The notes beneath the pieces were generated by a model. That model was not told the DNA's origin. It searched no databases and was given only the letters and a program-made list of their open reading frames with translations. This document shows, piece after piece, positions 39,154 to 46,147 of a DNA stretch of 46,147 bases; within the stretch, counting starts at the first letter, position 1; each line of letters opens with the position of its first letter. The translations under genes were made by a program, and so were the position numbers. The stretch comes from Candidatus Magasanikiibacteriota bacterium (lineage in GTDB: Bacteria > Patescibacteriota > Patescibacteriia > Magasanikbacterales > UBA922), in contig JABJHO010000048.1 in the NCBI GenBank assembly GCA_018661775.1, forward strand, positions 1-46,147, read 5' to 3'.

Positions 39154-41997
39154 ATGCCAAAAAACAGTATTTCAGTTGTGAATGCTCGCGTACATAACCT
39201 AAAGAATGTATCGATAGAGATTCCAAAAAACAAACTCACCGTAATCACCGGACTTTCTGGTTCCGGAAAGTCGTCTCTTGCCTTTGACACCATTTATGCC
39301 GAAGGCCAACGTCGCTATGCCGAAAGTCTCAATGCCTATGCTCGGCAGTTTATGGATATTCAAGACAAACCTGATGTTGATGAAATAACCGGACTTTCCC
39401 CAACCATTGCCATTGATCAAAAAAATGTTTCACAAAACCCACGGTCAACCGTTGGAACCGTCACAGAAATTTATGACTATCTGCGACTTCTTTTTGCACG
39501 CCTCGGAACGCAATATGATCCGGAAACAGATACGCCCGTACAACACTTTACCGCAGGAGAGATAGTAGAAATGGTGCGCAAACAGTTGGTTGACGATACC
39601 GAACTCATGATGTTTGCCCCACTCATGCAAAACCAACTTATTAAACCAAAAGGACTTATTGCTAGCATTGAGCAGTCTGGGTACACCAAAGCACGAATAA
39701 ATGGTGTGCTGATGGATATTAAAGAAATCAAAAAATATAAGTTTGACCCAAAAAAGCAATATGATATAGACATCCTGATTACCATGCTTGATGGGGGAAA
39801 AAAATTGGCTATTCAAGAAAGTGTAGAAAAAACACTCGATTTGTCTAATGGGTTTATGATTCTTGTAAACGAAGACACAGGAGACGAAGACACTCTTTCG
39901 ACACTTCCCTACTCACCAGAAACACAACAAACATTTCAACCTATTGAGCCACGCAGTTTTAGCTTTAATAGTCCGTATGGCGCATGCAAAAGATGTACTG
40001 GTCTTGGGTATACACTCGACGTTGACCCAGAGCTTGTTATTCCAAACCCAAGACTCACACTTGCAGAAGGGGCAATTCAGCCATGGACACGAATTGTGGG
40101 AAACCAAAATCAATACCAAAAAATCTTGGAGCAGGTTGCAAAAGCAAATAAGTTTTCTGTAGATACACCAGTACAAGACCTGCCCAAAAAAGTAATGGAT
40201 ATTATTTTTTATGGAACCGACGGAAAAGAATACACGGTTGGCGCAAAAAAAATGATATTTGATGGTGTTGTACCAAACCTTGTGCAGCGCCACGCAACCA
40301 CAGATTCTGAATATATTAGAAAAGAAATAGAACACTACATGCGAGAGCGTATTTGCCCAGTGTGCGACGGCAAACGCCTCAAAAAAGAATCGTTGTTTGT
40401 GCGGATTGGTGATTATGGTATTGCAGACATTGTAGAAATGAGTATCGAAGATGCGCTCTTGTTTTTTCAAAAAGATCCTAAAAACACAAAAAATGGAGGG
40501 TTTTGGGAGTATATTGCAGAAAAAAATAAAGAAATTGCAGAATCAGTGAGTAAAGAGATTGTTGGTCGTATACAAAATTTATGTAAGGTTGGTCTTACCT
40601 ACCTTACGCTCAACAGATCTGTTACCACACTCTCGGGCGGAGAGGCACAAAGAATTCGACTATCTACCCAACTCTCGACCGGGCTTACCGATGTAATTTA
40701 TATTCTAGACGAACCATCTATTGGCTTGCATTCACGAGACAATGTGCGCCTCATAGACACGCTTAAAACGCTACGAGATTTGGGCAATACCGTCATTGTG
40801 GTAGAACATGACCAAGAAACAATAGAATCGGCTGATTTTGTTATTGATGTTGGTCCAGGAGCCGGATTTTATGGTGGTGAGATTCTTGCAACCGGTACTG
40901 CGGCACAAATAAAAAAGAATAAGAAATCGCTTACAGGACAATACCTTACCGGCGAAAAAAGAATTGAGATACCACAAAAAGTACGGAAAGGAAACAAAAA
41001 AACCATTGAAATTACCGGTGCCACAGCGTTTAACCTCAACAATGTTTCTACAAAATTTCCCCTTGGGACATTTACCTGCATTACTGGTGTGTCTGGTTCG
41101 GGAAAGTCTAGCTTGGTCATGGACACACTTGCAAAAGCATTATCTAAAAAATTCTACCGCGCAAAATCAGAACCAGGAAAGCATAAAAAAATTACAGGAC
41201 TTGATAATATTGATAAGGTTATTTCTATCAACCAAACACCAATTGGCCGAACACCACGAAGTAACCCGGCAACCTATACCGGTGTGTTTACGGCTATTCG
41301 TGATGTATTTACTAACCAACCAGAGGCGCGGATGAAAGGGTTTGATGCTGGAATGTTTAGTTTTAATGTAAAAGGTGGTGGACGATGCGAAGCATGTGCC
41401 GGAGAAGGGTATAGAAGAATACCTATGCAATTTTTAACCGATGTGTTTGTGGAATGCGGAGAATGCGCCGGAAAACGATACAACAAAGAAGCTTTGGAAG
41501 TCCACTACCGCGGAAGGAACATTGCTGATGTACTCGACATGACCATTGAAGAGGCTCATAAGTTTTTTAATGATGTGTCAAACATCGCTGATAAACTCAA
41601 AATCCTACGTGACGTAGGACTTGGGTATTTGCGACTTGGTCAGTCAGCTACCACGCTTTCTGGTGGTGAGGCACAGCGTATTAAGCTTGCCACAGAATTA
41701 TCCAGAAGATCAACCGGAAAAACACTCTATATACTTGATGAACCAACCACAGGACTTCATTTTGAGGATATTGTACGATTACTTCAAGTACTCAATAAGC
41801 TTGTAGACAAAGGGAATACCGTTATTTGTATAGAACACAACCTTGATGTAGTAAAAAGCGCGGATTGGGTTATAGACATGGGCCCAGAAGGAGGAAACAA
41901 GGGTGGGGATATTGTGGCACAAGGAACCCCAAAAGATATTACAAAAGTAAAAGAAAGTCTGACAGGAAAGTACCTCAAAGCACATCTTGCACGATAA
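39154..41997 (+). CDS. uvrA: excinuclease ABC subunit A
   Basis: Two Walker A motifs ([24 protein letters not shown]), two signatures ([22 protein letters not shown]), [12 protein letters not shown]...[10 protein letters not shown] zinc module. Confidence 0.98.
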   Translation: MPKNSISVVNARVHNLKNVSIEIPKNKLTVITGLSGSGKSSLAFDTIYAEGQRRYAESLNAYARQFMDIQDKPDVDEITGLSPTIAIDQKNVSQNPRSTVGTVTEIYDYLRLLFARLGTQYDPETDTPVQHFTAGEIVEMVRKQLVDDTELMMFAPLMQNQLIKPKGLIASIEQSGYTKARINGVLMDIKEIKKYKFDPKKQYDIDILITMLDGGKKLAIQESVEKTLDLSNGFMILVNEDTGDEDTLSTLPYSPETQQTFQPIEPRSFSFNSPYGACKRCTGLGYTLDVDPELVIPNPRLTLAEGAIQPWTRIVGNQNQYQKILEQVAKANKFSVDTPVQDLPKKVMDIIFYGTDGKEYTVGAKKMIFDGVVPNLVQRHATTDSEYIRKEIEHYMRERICPVCDGKRLKKESLFVRIGDYGIADIVEMSIEDALLFFQKDPKNTKNGGFWEYIAEKNKEIAESVSKEIVGRIQNLCKVGLTYLTLNRSVTTLSGGEAQRIRLSTQLSTGLTDVIYILDEPSIGLHSRDNVRLIDTLKTLRDLGNTVIVVEHDQETIESADFVIDVGPGAGFYGGEILATGTAAQIKKNKKSLTGQYLTGEKRIEIPQKVRKGNKKTIEITGATAFNLNNVSTKFPLGTFTCITGVSGSGKSSLVMDTLAKALSKKFYRAKSEPGKHKKITGLDNIDKVISINQTPIGRTPRSNPATYTGVFTAIRDVFTNQPEARMKGFDAGMFSFNVKGGGRCEACAGEGYRRIPMQFLTDVFVECGECAGKRYNKEALEVHYRGRNIADVLDMTIEEAHKFFNDVSNIADKLKILRDVGLGYLRLGQSATTLSGGEAQRIKLATELSRRSTGKTLYILDEPTTGLHFEDIVRLLQVLNKLVDKGNTVICIEHNLDVVKSADWVIDMGPEGGNKGGDIVAQGTPKDITKVKESLTGKYLKAHLAR

Positions 41998-42017
41998 GAG
42001 GGACCGGTACTTCAAAT

Positions 42018-42045
42018 AAAAAACAAGCAATAATGCTTGTTTTTT
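42018..42045. terminator. bidirectional terminator between uvrA and rplS
   Basis: AAAAAACAAGCA-ataa-TGCTTGTTTTTT. Confidence 0.85.
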
Positions 42046-42051
42046 AGTATA

Positions 42052-42465
42052 CTATTTTTTTGGTACAACTGACTTTTCCTCCTTCTGTTCTTCTACGTCT
42101 TTCTTTTTTTCTTTTGCCACTGTTTTAGTCTTTTGTTCTACACCCTTCTTTTTTCTTTCCTTAAGCTTCTTCTTGTAATCTCTTAAGTAATACGCTCTAC
42201 TTTGTCGTACGTCCATTTCACGAAGTTTCTCTATTTTTTCGACTATCGGTGAGTTAATAGGAAAAATCTTCTCTACTCCCACACCACCTGAGACCTTTCT
42301 TACGGTTACTGTTGCCCCTGGCTCTTTACCATGCTTCGTGGCAAGTACTGTACCTTCAAAAACCTGGACACGCTCTTTTTCTTCCCCTTTTTTGTTTACA
42401 TCTTTAATTTTCTGATGAACCCGGACAATCATGCCTGGTTTTATTTCATGTCGTGCATCTTCCAT
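42052..42465 (-). CDS. rplS: 50S ribosomal protein L19 with Lys/Glu-rich C-terminal extension
   Basis: IKPGMIVRVHQKIKD...RVQVFEGTVLATKHGKEPGATVTVRKVSGGVGVEKIFPINSPIVEKIE. Confidence 0.94.
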   Translation of the reverse strand: MEDARHEIKPGMIVRVHQKIKDVNKKGEEKERVQVFEGTVLATKHGKEPGATVTVRKVSGGVGVEKIFPINSPIVEKIEKLREMDVRQSRAYYLRDYKKKLKERKKKGVEQKTKTVAKEKKKDVEEQKEEKSVVPKK

Positions 42466-42502
42466 ACATTAATACATTATGCGAGAGGTTAGCGTAGGTT
42501 GC

Positions 42503-42520
42503 CAACATCGGACTATGTTG
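42503..42520 (-). promoter_or_regulatory. leader hairpin upstream of rplS
   Basis: CAACAT-agtccg-ATGTTG just downstream of the promoter at 42533-42561. Confidence 0.4.
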
Positions 42521-42532
42521 AATAATATCAAT

Positions 42533-42561
42533 ATAATACGCTATAGAGCCAAAATTGTCAA
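42533..42561 (-). promoter_or_regulatory. promoter of rplS
   Basis: Minus strand TTGACA-N17-TATTAT. Confidence 0.8.
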
Positions 42562-42570
42562 TAGCAATAT

Positions 42571-43158
42571 TTACTCACCCAGTGTATACCCAGAATCACG
42601 CAATATCAGTACAACCTCTTCAACTGCCTCCTGAAGATGGTCTCTCTTATTAATTACAGATTCATCATACACATGTTCTTCGTTTTGTATCTCCTCTTTT
42701 GCGTTGAGAAGTCTTTTTGTCAGTTCAGTCTCAGCAATACCAACGTCTCGTGACCGCAACCTTCTTTCTATTTCCTCGATTGATTCAGGCTTAAGAAATA
42801 TTGCCGTTGCCGCATAGTGTTCCCGATAATAAGCAACACCCACTGCATCAACATTAACAATAACAATCTTACCTTCTGCTATTTTTTTATCAAGGTCTGG
42901 TTTATACGAACCATAATAGCAGTCTCTATTTTTAATATATGTGTACTCAGCAATAACGCCCGTGGTGATGTGCCGCTCAAACTCCTCTTTGCTAAAAAAA
43001 TAATAATCCACACCATGCTTCTCTAACCCACGAGGCGCTCGGGTTGTGGCGGTAACAAGACGCGCGCACACAGGAAATCGCTCAATAAGTGCTTGGGTAA
43101 TAGTACTCTCACCACTCCCTGTGGGCCCACCCAAGGCAAAAACATTTTTTTCAGTCAT
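42571..43158 (-). CDS. gmk: guanylate kinase-like protein with altered P-loop
   Basis: ALGGPTGSGESTITQAL, TATTRAPRGLEKHGVDYYFFSKEEFE, CYYGSYKPDLDKKIAEGKIVIVNVDAVGV, AIFLKPESIEEIERRLRSR. Confidence 0.85.
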   Translation of the reverse strand: MTEKNVFALGGPTGSGESTITQALIERFPVCARLVTATTRAPRGLEKHGVDYYFFSKEEFERHITTGVIAEYTYIKNRDCYYGSYKPDLDKKIAEGKIVIVNVDAVGVAYYREHYAATAIFLKPESIEEIERRLRSRDVGIAETELTKRLLNAKEEIQNEEHVYDESVINKRDHLQEAVEEVVLILRDSGYTLGE

Positions 43159-43160
43159 AT

Positions 43161-44135
43161 TTATGTGAGTTTATCCAAGTATACCTGTAACTCCTCTGGT
43201 AAATCGGCATGTGTCGTAACAGGGTTTCCGGTCAAATCCATAAATGACAGTGTCGTTGCGTGTAAAAACAGTCTACGGAGAGGTTCATCGCTTTTCTTTT
43301 TGTACCTTTTAATCGCATACAAAGGGTCACCCACAACAGGGTGGTTATATGCAAGCATGTGAACGCGTATTTGATGAGTACGTCCGGTGTGTATTTTTAC
43401 ACGTAATAGTGTGAACCGAGAAAATTCTTTTTTCATCCAAAATTCTGTCAGTGCCTCTTTTCCTGTTTGGCGTCTTTTAATATTTTTTAACGACAACACG
43501 CCTTGTTTTGGGCGAGCCGCCATCCTCCCTTCTTTTCCTCTTTCTATAAGAAAATCTAATGTTCCGTGTGGGTTCCCAACGTTCCCATACACTAAAACCG
43601 TATACCCTTTCTCCACTGTACGATCTTTAAACTGCTGTTTAAGATGGTCAAACATTTTTTGTGTTTTTGCCACAACCATTACCCCAGAAGCAGCCTTATC
43701 GAGGCGATGAACAATACCCGGTCGTTCCGGACTATCTCCAATATTCTCTATTTGGGGGTAGCGATCCATAAGCCAGGTTACCAGTGTGTGTGGTTCCTCT
43801 GCTGGAGTCTGGTGCACCAATAGACCTGACGGCTTATGCACTACCACATAGTCATCAGATTCGGCCACCACGGTAATCCGTGAATAGTCAAAGACCTCTT
43901 CTTTTGGCTGTGCAGTGACAGTTGGTGTTAATTTCTTTTCCACAACCTCAACCACATCACCCACACCCACCAGAGTGCCTGTTTTTTTTACTAGATTACC
44001 GTTTATGGTTACATCACCACGTTTTACCTCTTTTTGTACCAAAGACCTGCTTTTTCCTGTTTGTGCAGCCAAAAAAACGTCCAATCTCTGCCCATCTTCA
44101 CCCTCTTCTATTTTTTTACTATATACGTTAATCAT
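43161..44135 (-). CDS. RluD-family pseudouridine synthase with S4 domain
   Basis: GQRLDVFLAAQTGKSRSLVQKEVKRGDVTING; PGIVHRLDKAASGVMVVAKT; IHTGRTHQIRVHMLAYNHPVVGDPLY. Confidence 0.93.
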   Translation of the reverse strand: MINVYSKKIEEGEDGQRLDVFLAAQTGKSRSLVQKEVKRGDVTINGNLVKKTGTLVGVGDVVEVVEKKLTPTVTAQPKEEVFDYSRITVVAESDDYVVVHKPSGLLVHQTPAEEPHTLVTWLMDRYPQIENIGDSPERPGIVHRLDKAASGVMVVAKTQKMFDHLKQQFKDRTVEKGYTVLVYGNVGNPHGTLDFLIERGKEGRMAARPKQGVLSLKNIKRRQTGKEALTEFWMKKEFSRFTLLRVKIHTGRTHQIRVHMLAYNHPVVGDPLYAIKRYKKKSDEPLRRLFLHATTLSFMDLTGNPVTTHADLPEELQVYLDKLT

Positions 44136-44242
44136 AATACATTCTATACATGCCATAATGGCTATTTTGTTGAGTATAGCACATATACTTGAAAAATCAA
44201 TACAGGTTTGTTATACTGTACCTGTTTTAGACACCATTTCAT

Positions 44243-44315
44243 GCGCCTGTAGCTCAGGGGTTAGAGCACCACGCTTATAACGTGGGGGTCGGCGGTTCAA
44301 AACCACCCAGGCGCA
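44243..44315 (+). tRNA. tRNA-Ile(UAU), no encoded CCA
   Basis: GCGCCTGTAGCTCAGGGGTTAGAGCACCACGCTTATAACGTGGGGGTCGGCGGTTCAAAACCACCCAGGCGCA; anticodon loop CTTATAA between CCACG/CGTGG; T-stem has one C/A mismatch. Confidence 0.88.
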
Positions 44316-44346
44316 CAAAAAAAGCACAAGTATTGTGTCTTTTTTA

Positions 44347-44375
44347 TTGAAAAAATCAACACAAAATGCTATACT
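44347..44375 (+). promoter_or_regulatory. promoter of the HD-domain gene
   Basis: TTGAAA-N17-TATACT; start codon only about 8 nt downstream of the -10. Confidence 0.6.
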
Positions 44376-44383
44376 CAGTTTAT

Positions 44384-45118
44384 ATGAATACAAAACAATA
44401 CAATACACTTATTACAAAAGCTAAACAAATCATGAGCAAATCACTCGACCCTATACACGATCTTTCTCATGTAGAGCGCGTAGTAAAAACAACAAAAAAA
44501 ATGTGTCACGACATGCAACTCAAAGAAACTGATAGACAAATACTTACGCTTGCCGCGTGGTGGCACGACACTAGTAGAACAAAAACAAGAAAACCTTCAA
44601 TTCTTCTTATGCCTTTTCTTGATGATGCGTTTTCTGCACTCCTTCTCTGGTTCTATGCCTGCCGCAATGGTATTTTTTTTCATCCAGTCGTACGAGTTGC
44701 CATACGTATTATTTTTTGCAAAACCATAGGTACTGGCAAATATCTTACTCGTACTATTTTACAAAAACAACATCGCCACCTTGTGGATATTCTTAAAGAT
44801 GCTGATACACTCGATGTATTGCATGTCGAAAGAGCAAAACAGGCATGTCTTTTGGCCGAACAATCAACAATGTATTGTTTTGGGTACAAAATGCTTGTAT
44901 GGTGGCATTTATCAACCAAAGCGCTAGAACTTAGAACATCCGTTGCAAAAAAATATCTCACTCAAATCCTAAAAGATTTTATGCTCTGGGTAAGACAAGA
45001 ACACATTCTTGCGTGGCATACAAAACAGTACGGAACCACGTGGGTAGAAAAACAGCTCAAAAAATGTGAAAAATATATTAGACTACTTGAACAAACACCT
45101 CACGGCATATGCCCATAA
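44384..45118 (+). CDS. HD-domain phosphohydrolase-like protein
   Basis: DPIHDLSHVERVVKTTKKM...LTLAAWWHDTSRTKT; KDADTLDVLHVERAK. Confidence 0.8.
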   Translation: MNTKQYNTLITKAKQIMSKSLDPIHDLSHVERVVKTTKKMCHDMQLKETDRQILTLAAWWHDTSRTKTRKPSILLMPFLDDAFSALLLWFYACRNGIFFHPVVRVAIRIIFCKTIGTGKYLTRTILQKQHRHLVDILKDADTLDVLHVERAKQACLLAEQSTMYCFGYKMLVWWHLSTKALELRTSVAKKYLTQILKDFMLWVRQEHILAWHTKQYGTTWVEKQLKKCEKYIRLLEQTPHGICP

Positions 45119-45750
45119 ACATCTTTTCGCAGATTGCGAGAATGCGAAAAAAAACAGAAATGCGTTTAGCCACCTATGAGCAAAATAGAGGTACTTTTTT
45201 TCTACTGATTACTCTTTCTTCTGCCATGGCAACCATTGGGCTTTTGTTAAATAACACGGCAATTATTATTGGTGCCATGGTCGTTGCACCACTTATTACA
45301 CCTATTTTTGGTTTTTCACTCTCTCTTATTACAAGCAACGTGCGTCGAATATATAGAACAGCATTTCTCTTGATTGCAGGATCAACATTTGGTTTTTGTG
45401 TAACTATTATTACGACTGCTCTTGTATTTTTGGTTGACCCAAACACTATTACACTTACCGCAGAAATTTCATCACGAGCAACACCCAACATATTATTTTT
45501 CTTTATTGCTCTTCTTAGTGGTATTGCCGGGGCATACGCATATGCCAAACCAGATGTACTTGCCTCTGTTGCCGGTATTGCCATTGCTGTAGCACTTATC
45601 CCTCCACTCTGTGTTTCTGGTATTAGTATGTTTTTGCGAAACTGGGAACTCCTCCAAGGAAGTGCCTCCTTGTATGGTATTAATCTTTTAGGAATTTGTC
45701 TTGGAAGTATTATGCTGTTCTTATATATTGGATTTGGAAAAGACACATAA
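45109..45750 (+). CDS. DUF389-family membrane protein
   Basis: FLLITLSSAMATIGLLLNNTAIIIGAMVVAPLITPIFGFSLSL; SSRATPNILFFFIALLSGIAGAYAYAKPDVLASVAGIAIAVALIPPLCVSGI. Confidence 0.9.
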   Translation: MPINIFSQIARMRKKTEMRLATYEQNRGTFFLLITLSSAMATIGLLLNNTAIIIGAMVVAPLITPIFGFSLSLITSNVRRIYRTAFLLIAGSTFGFCVTIITTALVFLVDPNTITLTAEISSRATPNILFFFIALLSGIAGAYAYAKPDVLASVAGIAIAVALIPPLCVSGISMFLRNWELLQGSASLYGINLLGICLGSIMLFLYIGFGKDT

Positions 45751-45981
45751 AGTGCAATGTATTAACCAGTTAAAACAAAAATATTTGTGAAAGTTATACA
45801 CAGGAAAAAAAACAATGGTGTATAAAAAAAACGTAAATTGATCTATACTATGTATAGGTCGATTATATTTTTATATAATATTTTACATTGATGCTTGTCA
45901 TGTAAAAAAGATGTCATTTGGTGTGCACCATGGTCTTATCAAATTACATCATTCATCAACTTAAGGAGGGGGGTGTACATT

Positions 45982-46147
45982 ATGCCAGCAAAAAAAGCAA
46001 CAAAAAGAAAACCGGCAGCTAAACGTAAAGTAGCTAAGAAAAAGCCAGCCGCTAAACGTAAAGTAGCTAAGAAAAAGCCAGCCGCTAAACGTAAAGTAGC
46101 TAAGAAAAAGCCAGCCGCTAAACGTAAAGTAGCTAAGAAAAAGCCAG
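45982..46147 (+). CDS. histone H1-like Lys/Ala/Pro repeat protein (truncated by the window end)
   Basis: ATG 45982 after AAGGAGG: MPAKKATKRKPAAKRKVAKKKPAAKRKVAKKK...; not in the ORF track. Confidence 0.85.
   Translation, partial: MPAKKATKRKPAAKRKVAKKKPAAKRKVAKKKPAAKRKVAKKKPAAKRKVAKKKP
46012..46147 (+). repeat. in-frame 33-bp tandem repeat encoding PAAKRKVAKKK
   Basis: 46012-46044 (two synonymous differences), then identical copies at 46045, 46078 and 46111, and a fifth copy starting at 46144. Confidence 0.95.

Overview
The window is a dense, mostly minus-strand stretch of an AT-rich bacterial genome. Gene content suggests Candidate Phyla Radiation/Patescibacteria (inference from short housekeeping proteins, a VirB2-like pilin-domain protein, a SIMPL protein, a degenerate DHH protein, and tRNAs without encoded CCA). 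Recognisable blocks are: tsaC-prfB-groL-groS with a CIRCE-type operator; a surface-polysaccharide block (O-antigen-ligase-like protein, three GT4 glycosyltransferases, a polyprenyl-phosphate sugar transferase) split by yidC and a repeat-bounded orphan gene; rnpB and tRNA-Leu(GAG); a lipid-kinase-like protein, bactofilin, an orphan histidine kinase and an acyl-ACP-reductase-like dehydrogenase; argS-tyrS-valS; a lower-glycolysis cluster with two gpmI paralogs, eno, pgk and gap; tsf-rpsB; a DsbA-like protein next to a Cys-rich VirB2-like protein; uvrA; rplS; gmk; rluD-like; tRNA-Ile(UAU); HD; DUF389; and a histone-H1-like 33-bp tandem-repeat gene cut by the window edge. The best candidates for something undescribed are: (i) a ~280-bp element present twice (about 7857-8133 and 9040-9345), with collinear nested helices and, in the second copy, degenerate terminal inverted repeats, bracketing an autonomous one-gene cassette (8154-8893) of unknown function; (ii) a guanylate kinase whose P-loop lysine is glutamate; (iii) a candidate structured RNA with pseudoknot potential at 4135-4246; (iv) a DsbA/Cys-rich VirB2-like pair. 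No homology search or folding program was run; all family names come from motif recognition.
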